Source: CAZMGV01 sp964565925
Lineage (GTDB): Bacteria > JAGRBM01 > JAHCIT01
Assembly: GCA_964565925.1 (NCBI GenBank)
Contig: CAZMGV010000014.1
Coordinates: forward strand, 62,001-126,000
DNA: 64,000 bases
Direction: 5' to 3'
Positions 53,099 to 62,043 of this stretch are shown here, piece by piece. The position numbers and the translations under genes are program-made. Under the pieces are notes generated by a model, which had not been told where the DNA came from, ran no database searches, and saw nothing but the letters and a program-made list of their open reading frames with translations. Numbering within the stretch: the first letter of the stretch is position 1; each line of letters starts with the position of its first letter.

Positions 53099-55435
53099 AT
53101 GGAAGGCCACGAAGCCACGCACGCCGCCGCCCAGCTCGCCGAAGCGAGTTACCTCTGGCTCGTCCCGGCGATCCCCGCTGCCGGGGCCGCCGTCATTGGC
53201 CTGTTCGGCCGCAAGCTGGAATACCCGGGCAAGGACTCCCACTGGGGCAATGACCCGGCCAAGTGGGACTGGCACGCCCATGACCACCACGGTCACGGCT
53301 CTCACGGACATGACGGTCACGATTCGCACGGCCACGGAGATCATGGGCACGATGCCCACGGGCATGACGATCATGGCCACGACGACCACGCGCACCACGG
53401 CCTGACGCCCGGCCAGAGCCAGGGCGGTATGAACGTCGTGAACGTGATCGCGAACCTCGCAATCTGGATCCCGTTCCTGATCGTTTGCTACACGGCCTTC
53501 GGACTGATGCATCAGGAAGAAGGCTTCGTCGGCTTCCATAACCACCTCTACCAGTGGCTGTTCGTGGGCGAGTTCAAGGCCGACATGGCGTTTGTCGCCG
53601 ACCGGCTCTCGATCATCCCGATGTTCCTGGTCACGGGCGTCGGCGGGCTCATTCACCTGTATGCCACCGGCTACATGGCGACGGACGAGAACCACTGGCG
53701 GTTCATGGCCTATCTGAACATGTTCTGTTTCGCCATGCTGCTGCTCGTGATGGGCGACAACCTGTTCATCATGTTTATCGGCTGGGAAGGCGTGGGTCTC
53801 GCCAGCTACTGCCTGATCGGCTTCTGGCACAAGGAAATCGGTAACGCGACGGCCGCCATGAAGGCCTTTATTACGAACCGCGTGGGCGACTTCTGCTTCG
53901 TGATCGGCGTCGGCCTGATCTGGTGGAACACCAAGTCCCTTAATTTCGTCGACATCAACGCGCAGGCAGAGCACCTCGCCTCGCTGCCCGCGGGCATTGG
54001 CACGATCTCGATCGCGACGCTGGCGACGCTGTTCCTCTTCGGCGCCGCCACCGGCAAGTCGGCCCAGATTCCCCTTTATGTCTGGCTGCCGGACGCGATG
54101 GCCGGCCCGACCCCGGTCTCCGCGCTCATCCACGCCGCGACCATGGTTACCGCCGGCGTGTTCATGATCGGACGTCTGAACATGCTGTTCGCAGTCTCGC
54201 CGACGACGCTTACCGTTGTCGCACTCGTAGCGACCGCGACCGCCTTCTTCTCGGCGACCATCGGCATTACCCAGTACGACATCAAGAAAGTCCTGGCCTA
54301 TTCGACCGTTTCGCAGCTCGGCTTCATGTTCATGGGTATGGCGACCGGCGCCTTCTGGGCGGGGCTCTTCCACCTGATGACCCACGCTTTCTTCAAGGCC
54401 TGCCTGTTCCTGGGCTCCGGCTCGGTGATCATGGGCAACCATCACGAGCAGGACATGCGCAAGTACGGCGGGCTGCGGAAGCTGATGCCGGTCACCTTCG
54501 CGACCTTCGCACTGGCGACACTGGCTATCGCCGGTATCCCGCCGTTCGCTGGCTTCTTCTCGAAGGACGAGATCCTCCACAAGATGTGGAGTTCGACGCA
54601 CTTCGGCTTCGGCCCCGATATGCCGCTCCCGAACCTGGGCAAGATCCTGTTCCTGGTCGGCATGGCGTCGGCCGCCATGACCGCGTTCTACATGACCCGC
54701 CAGGTCTGCATGACTTTCCTCGGCGAGAACCGCGCCGATCCGAAGGTCCGCGAGCACATCCACGAATCGCCCTGGAACGTGACGACGCCGCTGATCGTGC
54801 TGGCGTTCCTTTCAACCGTGGGCGGGTTCATGGGCTTCATCTTCAGCGAGCACCACAACATGCTCGAACATTTCCTGGCTCCCGTGCTGACCGGCACCGA
54901 GCACATCTGGGGCGAGCCCGCGTTCAACCTGAACGAGGTGATCCTGTTCGCCGCCGTTTCGGTGGGCGTTGCCAGCCTGTCGATCTTCGCCGCTTACACG
55001 GTCTACACGAAGAAACAGGAAGTTGCCGACAACTTCGTGAAGCAGTTCCCGAACCTGCACAGCGTCGTTTACCAGAAGTATCTGGTGGACGAGGCCTACT
55101 TCGCCACGGCAGTGGACGGCACGGTGGCCCTTTCGAAGGCCGCAGGCTGGTTCGACTCAACCGTGGTTGACGGTCTCGTGAACCTGGTGGGCCGTTCCGT
55201 ACGCGGGCTGCGCCAGATCGCGGGCTGGTTCGACCGCGTCATCGTCGACAAGATCGGTGTCGAGGGGACAGCCTGGACTACGCAGCTGTTCAGCTCGATG
55301 TTCAGACAGTTCCAGTCCGGCCGGATTCAGACCTATCTCGTACTTGTGATGGCATGCCTGATTCTGGCGCTCGCTTACCTCGTGGTCGGACTCGGCCACG
55401 CGGTGACGGGAACCGCCACCGGCATGCTGCACTAA
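53099..55435 (+). CDS. nuoL: NADH-quinone oxidoreductase subunit L with histidine-rich insert
   Basis: 778 residues, about 100-150 more than usual. Antiporter-like proton-pumping subunit with the distal arm and C-terminal lateral helix. Core motifs: GWEGVGLASYCLIGFW, the lysine helix in TGKSAQIPLYVWLPDAMAGPTPVSALIHAATMVTAG (read across about 318-355), and AYSTVSQLGFMFMG. Between helix 1 and helix 2, residues 59-100 hold 19 histidines with Asp and Gly (such as HGHDDHGHDDHAHH). This insert keeps the reading frame and all core motifs, so it is tolerated in a working protein. Confidence 0.96.
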   Translation: MEGHEATHAAAQLAEASYLWLVPAIPAAGAAVIGLFGRKLEYPGKDSHWGNDPAKWDWHAHDHHGHGSHGHDGHDSHGHGDHGHDAHGHDDHGHDDHAHHGLTPGQSQGGMNVVNVIANLAIWIPFLIVCYTAFGLMHQEEGFVGFHNHLYQWLFVGEFKADMAFVADRLSIIPMFLVTGVGGLIHLYATGYMATDENHWRFMAYLNMFCFAMLLLVMGDNLFIMFIGWEGVGLASYCLIGFWHKEIGNATAAMKAFITNRVGDFCFVIGVGLIWWNTKSLNFVDINAQAEHLASLPAGIGTISIATLATLFLFGAATGKSAQIPLYVWLPDAMAGPTPVSALIHAATMVTAGVFMIGRLNMLFAVSPTTLTVVALVATATAFFSATIGITQYDIKKVLAYSTVSQLGFMFMGMATGAFWAGLFHLMTHAFFKACLFLGSGSVIMGNHHEQDMRKYGGLRKLMPVTFATFALATLAIAGIPPFAGFFSKDEILHKMWSSTHFGFGPDMPLPNLGKILFLVGMASAAMTAFYMTRQVCMTFLGENRADPKVREHIHESPWNVTTPLIVLAFLSTVGGFMGFIFSEHHNMLEHFLAPVLTGTEHIWGEPAFNLNEVILFAAVSVGVASLSIFAAYTVYTKKQEVADNFVKQFPNLHSVVYQKYLVDEAYFATAVDGTVALSKAAGWFDSTVVDGLVNLVGRSVRGLRQIAGWFDRVIVDKIGVEGTAWTTQLFSSMFRQFQSGRIQTYLVLVMACLILALAYLVVGLGHAVTGTATGMLH

Positions 55436-55459
55436 GAGATTTTCGGAGAGACAAGGCCC

Positions 55460-56971
55460 ATGGTACCACACGCACTATCCCTCATCACCTTCGCACCGCT
55501 CGTCGGCGCGCTGGTCATTCTCATGCTGCCTTCGTCGAACAAGGCCCTGATCCGCTACACCGCGGTCTTCTTCACCGCCATTCCGTTCATTATCTCGCTG
55601 CTGATGCTCCAGGGGTTCAACTTCGAGATGGGCACGACGATGCAGGACGGGATGCAGTTCATCGAGAAGGCGGACTGGATCGCCACCTTCAACATCCAGT
55701 ACCACCTGGGGGTCGACGGCCTGTCGATGCCGCTCGTGGTGCTCACCGGCCTCGTTTCGGTGTTCGCCGTGATCGCCTCCTTCGGCATCGAGAAGCAGAT
55801 CAAGGCCTACTTCGCGCTCCTGCTGTTCCTCACGACCGGCATGTTCGGCGTGTTCGTCGCCCTCGATTTCTTCCTGTTCTACGTGTTCTGGGAAGTGATG
55901 CTGCTGCCGATGTATTTCCTCATCGGCCTGTGGGGCGGTCCGCGCAAGGAGTACGCCGCGATCAAGTTCTTCCTGTATACGCTGGCGGGCTCGGTGCTCA
56001 TGCTGCTGGCGCTGATCGCGCTCTACCTCACGAGCCAGCCCAGCACGTTCAACCTGCTGGAGCTGATGTCCCAGCACGCGTCGTTCACCCGTGATTTCAC
56101 GCTGTTCGGCCATGTGTTCCCGCTCAGCAAGCTGCTGTTCGTGGCGCTCTTTATCGGCTTTGCCATCAAGGTGCCGTGCTTCCCGTTCCATACGTGGCTG
56201 CCCGATGCCCACGTCGAGGCGCCGACCCCGATCTCCGTGATCCTGGCCGCCGTGCTCCTCAAGATGGGAACCTACGGCATCATGCGCATCTGCCTGCCGC
56301 TGCTGCCCGACGCCGCCGTCTGGTTCGCGCCGACGATGGCGACCCTCGGAGTCATCAACATCGTTTACGGTGCGCTCTGCGCCATGGCGCAGACCGACAT
56401 GAAGAAGCTCGTCGCCTATTCGTCGGTGTCGCACATGGGCTACTGCCTGCTGGCGATTTCGGCCAATAACGCCGTCGGCATGACCGCCGCGTCGTTCCAG
56501 ATGTTCTCGCACGGGATCGTGAGCGCCCAGCTCTTCCTCCTCGTGGGCGTGATCTACGACCGCGCCCACCACCGCCAGATCGACGGCTTCGGCGGTATCG
56601 CCCAGCAGATGCCGGTCTACACGGCGTTCGCCGGGCTCGCGTTCTTCGCGAACGTGGGTCTGCCGGGACTGATCGGGTTCCCGGGCGAAGCGATGACGTT
56701 CCTGGGCGCCTTCAAGGCCCACACGGGAATGACCGTTATCGCCATCACGGGCGTGATCCTCACCGCCGCATTCTGCCTCTGGATGTTCCAGCGGGTCTTC
56801 CTGGGTGCCAAGAACGCCAAATACGACACGCTTCCGGAAATCTCGTTCCGCGAGAAGTTCACCCTCGTCCCGTTCGCGATCCTCACGATCGTGTTCGGCT
56901 TCTATCCGACGCCGCTTTTCAGGCTGATGAACCACTCGATGGTGAGCCTCGCCACCTGGGTCAAACCCTGA
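55460..56971 (+). CDS. nuoM: NADH-quinone oxidoreductase subunit M
   Basis: 503 residues, about 14 membrane helices, normal length. Motifs: YHLGVDGLSMPLVVLTG, FYVFWEVMLLPMYFLIG with the conserved Glu, VPCFPFHTWLPDAHVEAPTPISV with the pumping Lys nearby (FAIKVPC), and AYSSVSHMGYCLLA. Antiporter-like proton channel. Followed after 19 bases by nuoN. Confidence 0.97.
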   Translation: MVPHALSLITFAPLVGALVILMLPSSNKALIRYTAVFFTAIPFIISLLMLQGFNFEMGTTMQDGMQFIEKADWIATFNIQYHLGVDGLSMPLVVLTGLVSVFAVIASFGIEKQIKAYFALLLFLTTGMFGVFVALDFFLFYVFWEVMLLPMYFLIGLWGGPRKEYAAIKFFLYTLAGSVLMLLALIALYLTSQPSTFNLLELMSQHASFTRDFTLFGHVFPLSKLLFVALFIGFAIKVPCFPFHTWLPDAHVEAPTPISVILAAVLLKMGTYGIMRICLPLLPDAAVWFAPTMATLGVINIVYGALCAMAQTDMKKLVAYSSVSHMGYCLLAISANNAVGMTAASFQMFSHGIVSAQLFLLVGVIYDRAHHRQIDGFGGIAQQMPVYTAFAGLAFFANVGLPGLIGFPGEAMTFLGAFKAHTGMTVIAITGVILTAAFCLWMFQRVFLGAKNAKYDTLPEISFREKFTLVPFAILTIVFGFYPTPLFRLMNHSMVSLATWVKP

Positions 56972-56990
56972 GCGGGAGCCGCCCATACCC

Positions 56991-58667
56991 ATGGAACTGA
57001 TACCCGTCAGCAACATCCTCGGTGGAACGATGTTCATCTGGACAGAGATCTGGCTGACCGCCGGAATCCTCGTCCTTCTCCTGATGAGCATGTCCCCGAA
57101 GCTCGAACAGCAGCGCGAACTGGTCGGCGCCGTCGCCCTCGTGTTCATGATCTCGGCGGCGGGAATCCTCTACTACACGAACGTGATCCAGCGTCCGCTC
57201 TACTTCCCGAAGGTAAGCGCCGGCCCCATGGACATGGGCAACGACAACCAGATGCTGTTCGTCGACGGGCTGGGGACGTTCTTCAAGTTCCTGCTGCTCT
57301 TCTCGGGCGCGGCGGCGATCGTCATCACCTCGCGGTCGAAGCAGATCCTGAAGAATTTCCACGCCGAGGTTCACGCGCTCATCATCACGCTCGTGATCGG
57401 CGGCATGCTGATGGTCTCCTCGATGGACCTGCTGATGATCTATCTGGCCATCGAGTTCGTCTCGATCATCTCCTACATCATGCCGGGCATGCAGAAGGCG
57501 AGCCCCAAGGCTTCTGAAGCCAGCGCCAAATACATGCTATACGGCGGCGTGACGTCGGGCCTGATGATCTTCGGGATGAGTTACCTGTACGGCATCACCG
57601 GCACGACCAACATTTTCGACATCAAGGCCGCGCTTCTGGCGGGATCCGACCAGCAGGCTGCGCTGCTGGGAATCATCCTGTTTATCGCCGGTCTGGGCTA
57701 CAAGATTTCCATCGTCCCGTTCCACTTCTGGGCTCCGGACGTTTACCAGGGCGCACCCACGCCGGTAACCGCGTTCTTCAGCGTCGCCCCGAAGGCGGCC
57801 GGGTTCGGACTGCTCATCCGCATTGTCGATTCGATGCTCTCGACCACCAACCCGCTGAACAGTATCGGCATCCCGACGATGGCGCTGGTGCAGAATCCGC
57901 TCCCGTCCGCGATCTCCCTTCCGGGAATCAACTGGGAACCGGTCATCTACTGGAGCGCCATCGCCACCATGCTGGTCGGCAACCTGGCCGCCATGGGCCA
58001 GAAGTCTGCCAAGCGCATGCTGGCCTACTCCTCGATCGCTCATGCCGGGTACATGCTGATGGGCGTGCTGGCGATGACGCCCAAGGGCTATTCGTCGATC
58101 ACCTTCTACCTCGCCATCTATACCGTGATGAACCTCGGCGCGTTCTTCGTTGTCCAGATGGTCGAAGAAACCAAGGGCACGGACGACATCAGCGCGTTCC
58201 GCGGGCTGCTCAAGACGACCCCCTGGATGGCCGTCGCCATGTGTATCCTGCTGTTCTCGCTCACCGGACTGCCGCCCTTCTCCGGGTTCCTCGGGAAGTA
58301 TTTCGTCTTCTCGGCCGTCGTGGACAACTACATCCGGTTCAAGGATACCCGTTTCCTGGTTCTGGCCGTGGTGGGCGTGCTGACCTCGGTCGTCTCGCTT
58401 TTCTATTACGCCCGGATCGTCGTTTCGATGATGCAGGGGGTGATGACGGATACCGCCGAAGAGGCCGCCGCCCACGGCCACGACGATCACGGCCATGCTC
58501 CTGCGAAAAGCGCCGAACCGGAGCCGGAACTGACAACGGTCAATGCCAGCCTGTTCGACTATGGAGTATTGTACGTTCTGTTCGTTCTGCCGACGCTCGG
58601 CCTGATTCTCAAGTTCGATCTGCTCAAGCACTGGACCGATTCAGCGGTCTACATTTTTGGACAATAG
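56991..58667 (+). CDS. nuoN: NADH-quinone oxidoreductase subunit N
   Basis: 558 residues. Antiporter-like subunit with MDLLMIYLAIEFVSIISYIM, GYKISIVPFHFWAPDVYQGAPTPVTAF (read across about 233-260), MLAYSSIAHAGYMLMG. Before the last helix there is a loop with HGHDDHGHA (residues 495-503) and PEPEL, a short echo of the NuoL insert. The stop falls ten bases into the open frame of the second nuoA, whose preferred start is 58687. Confidence 0.96.
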   Translation: MELIPVSNILGGTMFIWTEIWLTAGILVLLLMSMSPKLEQQRELVGAVALVFMISAAGILYYTNVIQRPLYFPKVSAGPMDMGNDNQMLFVDGLGTFFKFLLLFSGAAAIVITSRSKQILKNFHAEVHALIITLVIGGMLMVSSMDLLMIYLAIEFVSIISYIMPGMQKASPKASEASAKYMLYGGVTSGLMIFGMSYLYGITGTTNIFDIKAALLAGSDQQAALLGIILFIAGLGYKISIVPFHFWAPDVYQGAPTPVTAFFSVAPKAAGFGLLIRIVDSMLSTTNPLNSIGIPTMALVQNPLPSAISLPGINWEPVIYWSAIATMLVGNLAAMGQKSAKRMLAYSSIAHAGYMLMGVLAMTPKGYSSITFYLAIYTVMNLGAFFVVQMVEETKGTDDISAFRGLLKTTPWMAVAMCILLFSLTGLPPFSGFLGKYFVFSAVVDNYIRFKDTRFLVLAVVGVLTSVVSLFYYARIVVSMMQGVMTDTAEEAAAHGHDDHGHAPAKSAEPEPELTTVNASLFDYGVLYVLFVLPTLGLILKFDLLKHWTDSAVYIFGQ

Positions 58668-58686
58668 CCCGGGGACAATAGCTGGA

Positions 58687-59205
58687 ATGGAAATGTGGAC
58701 GACATACATCCCGGTTCTGATCCTGCTCGGTATCGCCACCGTGTTCGTGACGGTATTCGCGGTGGGTCTGCCGTGGGTCGCCCGCAAGCTGCGCATGCGC
58801 ATCCAGGCGCCTGACCTCGAGAAGACCTCCACCTACGAGTGCGGCGTGGATCCGGGCGCACCGGCCCGTACCCGCTACTCGGTCCATTTCTATATGGTGG
58901 CGATCGTTTTCATCCTGTTCGATCTCGAAGCCGTGTTTCTCTACCCATGGGCATCCCAGTACCGGGCGCTTGTTCGCGAATACGGGATCATCATCCTGCT
59001 ACAGGCGGTGGTGTTCGTCGCGATCCTGTTTGTCGGTTTCTTCTACGTCCTGAGCAAGGGCGTCCTTGAATGGTCCCAGCAGGCCACCTCCCGCGCAGTC
59101 AAAGACAAGCTGCTCGCCCGGGACCCCCGGCACGTCGTGATCGACCCGCCCCGTTCCGCCAAACCGGCGGTTGCGGCTGCCGTGGCGATTCCGGAGGTCC
59201 GCTGA
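58687..59205 (+). CDS. nuoA: NADH-quinone oxidoreductase subunit A (copy 2)
   Basis: 172 residues, longer than copy 1 because of a C-terminal tail of about 45 residues (AVKDKLLARDPRHVVIDPP). Three helices; STYECGVDPGAPARTRYSVHF and ILFDLEAVFLYPWA are the family motifs and are closer to the common NuoA pattern than copy 1. The frame is open ten codons upstream to a TTG inside nuoN; the ATG at 58687, after GGGGA, is preferred. It begins the second connector module. Confidence 0.94.
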   Translation: MEMWTTYIPVLILLGIATVFVTVFAVGLPWVARKLRMRIQAPDLEKTSTYECGVDPGAPARTRYSVHFYMVAIVFILFDLEAVFLYPWASQYRALVREYGIIILLQAVVFVAILFVGFFYVLSKGVLEWSQQATSRAVKDKLLARDPRHVVIDPPRSAKPAVAAAVAIPEVR

Positions 59206-59208
59206 ATC

Positions 59209-59793
59209 ATGGGCTCCCTGCAGAACCCCAAACTGAAGCACCTGCCCGGCGTCACACCCGCGCAGGAAGGCGACGAGAGCTACGTCCTCACCAAGCTATC
59301 CGACGTGGTGAACTGGGGACGCAAGTATTCCCTGTGGCCCTACCCGTTCGGCACCGCCTGCTGCGGTATCGAGATGATGTCGGTGCTGGGCGGCCGGTTC
59401 GACATGTCCCGCTACGGCGCGGAACTCGTCCGGTTCTCCCCCCGCCAGGCGGACATGATGATCGTGGCCGGCACCATCAGCCTCAAGATGGCCCCCATCA
59501 TCAAGAAGATCTACGACCAGATGGCCGAGCCCAAGTGGGTGATCTCCATGGGTGCCTGCGCGTCGTCGGGCGGTTTCTATAACAACTACTGCACGCTTCA
59601 GGGCGTGGACGAAGTGATCCCTGTGGACGTGTATGTCCCCGGCTGCCCGCCGCATCCCCAGGCGCTGCTCCACAGCGTGCTGGCGCTGGGCGAGAAGATC
59701 AGTTCGGGCCAGGAGTTCAACCGCGGGAAGAAGCAGATTCTGGTCGAGGGCCTCACGCACGTTCCAGCCCGCCCGCCGATGGTCTGCCGTTAA
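59209..59793 (+). CDS. nuoB: NADH-quinone oxidoreductase subunit B (copy 2)
   Basis: 194 residues. N2 cluster cysteines: FGTACCGIEMMS, ISMGACASSGG and VPGCPPHPQAL. The VLGGRFDMSRYGAELVRFSPRQAD stretch and NNYCTLQGVDEVI are unlike copy 1 and belong to another NuoB branch. Starts three bases after the nuoA2 stop. Confidence 0.96.
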   Translation: MGSLQNPKLKHLPGVTPAQEGDESYVLTKLSDVVNWGRKYSLWPYPFGTACCGIEMMSVLGGRFDMSRYGAELVRFSPRQADMMIVAGTISLKMAPIIKKIYDQMAEPKWVISMGACASSGGFYNNYCTLQGVDEVIPVDVYVPGCPPHPQALLHSVLALGEKISSGQEFNRGKKQILVEGLTHVPARPPMVCR

Positions 59794-59813
59794 GGATTGA
59801 GAGAAGAGAACCG

Positions 59814-60308
59814 TTGAGCGCGACTGTAGAGCACATCCGGAAACTGGCCGCTGGAAAGGTGGTCTCTGAATCCGCCGCCGCCAACGGACAGGTTGTGCTG
59901 ACGCTCGACCGGGAGTTCATTGTGGAAGCCGCCCGGGTGCTCCGCGACGACCTCGGTTTTTCCGTCCTTCTGGACATGGTCGGGCTGGACCTCTCCGGGT
60001 ACGACCCCAAGGGGCCCCGGTTCGGAATCGACTACGTTTTCCTGAATCCCTCCAGCCCCGAGCGCATTCGCCTCAGCATCCGGATCACGGAAGCCGACTG
60101 CACTGCGCCCACGCTGACCCGCCTCTACAAGTCGGCCAACTGGCTGGAGCGCGAAGTGTTCGACCAGTTCGGCGTGACCTTTACCGGCCACCCGGACCTG
60201 CGCCGCATTCTCAACCATTCGGAATTTACCGGTCACCCGCTGCGGAAAGACTTCCCCGTGGACGGCCGCGTTCCGCTCAGCCGCGCCGATACGCTGGAGA
60301 TCGACTGA
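59814..60308 (+). CDS. nuoC: NADH-quinone oxidoreductase subunit C (copy 2)
   Basis: 164 residues, shorter than copy 1. C-terminal signature: ANWLEREVFDQFGVTFTGHP, then LRRILNHSEFTGHPLRKDFP. The N-terminal half (AGKVVSESAAANGQVVLTL) is distinct. TTG start with a purine-rich GAGAAGAGAA upstream. Six bases separate it from nuoD2. Confidence 0.95.
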   Translation: MSATVEHIRKLAAGKVVSESAAANGQVVLTLDREFIVEAARVLRDDLGFSVLLDMVGLDLSGYDPKGPRFGIDYVFLNPSSPERIRLSIRITEADCTAPTLTRLYKSANWLEREVFDQFGVTFTGHPDLRRILNHSEFTGHPLRKDFPVDGRVPLSRADTLEID

Positions 60309-60314
60309 GAACCC

Positions 60315-61535
60315 ATGGCTGATCCCACGCACCACGCGCCGACCAGGGAAGACTACCAGCTCGATCCGATCGAGAACCTGGTCGAGGTCAATATCGGCCC
60401 GGCGCACCCGGCCACGCATGGCACGCTCCGTGCCAAGTGCCTGCTGGACGGCGAAGTGATCGTCCGCGCCATTACGGAAATCGGCTACCTGCACCGCGGT
60501 TTCGAGAAGATGTCGGAGAACGTCACCTACAACCAGGTGATCCCGTATACCGACCGGCTCAACTACCTCTCGGCCCCGATGAACAACGCCTGTTACGCGA
60601 AGGCCGTTGAGGACCTGTTCGGCATCCAGATTCCCGACCGCGCCGTCTATATCCGCATGATGATCGACGAACTGTCGCGCATCATGGACCACCTGGTCTG
60701 CAACGCCGTAGGCGCGATGGACCTGGGCGGCATGACCAACTTCTGGTACGGCGTGTACCCCCGCGAGCGGATTTACGACATCATCGTCAAGATGACCGGC
60801 GCCCGGCTCACCAACAGCTACACCCGCGTGGGCGGTGTGGTTCACGACCTTTACGACGGCTTCGAGGACGATCTTGAGGCGACGCTGAAGGAAGTCGACC
60901 GCGGCGTCACAATGATGATGAAGCTGCTCCGCAAGAACCGGATCTTCAACGACCGCATCCGCGATGTGGGCGTTGTGTCGAAGGAGACCGCGCTCTCCTA
61001 CGGTTACACCGGACCCATCCTGCGGGCGAGCGGTGTCCCCTACGACGTCCGCAAGGATTTCCCGTACTACCGCTACGACGAGTTCGACTTCGAGGTGCCG
61101 GTCGGCGAAAAAGGCGACTGCTGGGACCGCTTCTTTGTCCGATTCGAGGAGATCAACCAGTCGGTCCGGATTCTGCGCCAGGCCGTCAAGCGCATCCCCG
61201 ACGGCCCGATCCGCATCCAGGACCCGCGCATTACGCCGCCGCCCAAGTCGGAAGTGTACAGCAACATCGAGGCGCTCATTAACCACTTCAAGCTGGTGTT
61301 CGAAGGCATCAAGCCCCCCAGGGGCCACGTCTACTCGGCCAGCGAGTGCGCCAACGGTGAAGTGGGTTTCACGATCTATTCCGACGGAACGAAGAATGCC
61401 TACCGTGTGAAGGTGCGCTCGCCCTCCTTCGCCGCGTTCAGTTCCTTCGCCGAAATCGCCACGGGCCATTATATCGCCGACGCCATAGCGATCCTGGGAT
61501 CGCTCAACATCATTGCAGGAGAACTGGACCGCTAA
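60315..61535 (+). CDS. nuoD: NADH-quinone oxidoreductase subunit D (copy 2)
   Basis: 406 residues. Quinone-site loop NIGPAHPATHGTLRAKCLLD, then IGYLHRGFEKMSENVTYNQV and PYTDRLNYLSAPMNNACYAKAVE. C-terminal LNIIAGELDR. It has Ala where copy 1 has Gln/Ser in the GPxHPxTHG loop. Cys117-like residue in LVCNAVGAMDLGG is unusual. Followed by nuoE after 28 bases. Confidence 0.96.
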   Translation: MADPTHHAPTREDYQLDPIENLVEVNIGPAHPATHGTLRAKCLLDGEVIVRAITEIGYLHRGFEKMSENVTYNQVIPYTDRLNYLSAPMNNACYAKAVEDLFGIQIPDRAVYIRMMIDELSRIMDHLVCNAVGAMDLGGMTNFWYGVYPRERIYDIIVKMTGARLTNSYTRVGGVVHDLYDGFEDDLEATLKEVDRGVTMMMKLLRKNRIFNDRIRDVGVVSKETALSYGYTGPILRASGVPYDVRKDFPYYRYDEFDFEVPVGEKGDCWDRFFVRFEEINQSVRILRQAVKRIPDGPIRIQDPRITPPPKSEVYSNIEALINHFKLVFEGIKPPRGHVYSASECANGEVGFTIYSDGTKNAYRVKVRSPSFAAFSSFAEIATGHYIADAIAILGSLNIIAGELDR

Positions 61536-61563
61536 GACGCCCAGTCTTTCCGGAAACGAACGT

Positions 61564-62043
61564 ATGTCCGAGTTCAGCGACCAGACACTCCAGCAGATGA
61601 AAGCCGCGCTCGACGAGTATCCGAGCAAGGCTTCGGCGATCCTGCCGGTCCTGCAGCTCGCCCAGAAGGAAAAGGGCTGGATCAGCCCGGAGACTATCCG
61701 GTTCGCCGCCCAGTTTATCGGCGTGCCGGAATCCCGCATCCAGGAATGCGTGACCTTCTACACGATGTTCAACCAGCAGCCGATCGGTAAGTACGAGATC
61801 AACGTCTGCACGAACATCAGCTGCGCGCTCGTGGGCGGCGAAGAGATCTACGACCACTTCTGCAAGAAGCTCCACCTCAAGAACAACGAAACCTCCAAGG
61901 ACGGCCTTTTCACCGTCCGGCACGTGGAGTGCCTGGCTTCGTGCGGCACCGGCCCGATGGCGCTTGTGAACGATGAATACGTCGAGAACCTGACCCCCGA
62001 GAAGGTGGATCAGCTGATCGAGAACTGGCGGCGGAAAGGCTGA
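61564..62043 (+). CDS. nuoE: NADH-quinone oxidoreductase subunit E
   Basis: 159 residues, thioredoxin-like [2Fe-2S] subunit (cluster N1a). Four ligands: CTNISC and CLASC. N-terminal helices include AILPVLQLAQKEKGWIS and the VPESRIQECVTFYTMF segment. Part of the NADH-oxidising module. ATG at 61564 with GGAAACG upstream. Its TGA stop overlaps the nuoF ATG by one base. Confidence 0.97.
   Translation: MSEFSDQTLQQMKAALDEYPSKASAILPVLQLAQKEKGWISPETIRFAAQFIGVPESRIQECVTFYTMFNQQPIGKYEINVCTNISCALVGGEEIYDHFCKKLHLKNNETSKDGLFTVRHVECLASCGTGPMALVNDEYVENLTPEKVDQLIENWRRKG

Noticed and set aside
53270..53398. CRISPR-like or tandem DNA repeat in the nuoL region
   Set aside because: The repetition comes from His/Gly/Asp codons in frame; units are short and irregular, with no spacers.
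53015..54763. Long antisense frame opposite nuoL
   Set aside because: Shadow of codon bias and the His-rich stretch; no ribosome site or known motif.
52171..59205. Mrp antiporter or hydrogenase-type complex instead of complex I
   Set aside because: NuoK, NuoJ, NuoH, NuoE-F-G and quinone-site motifs of NuoD are all of complex I type; no NiFe-binding CxxC motifs in either NuoD.
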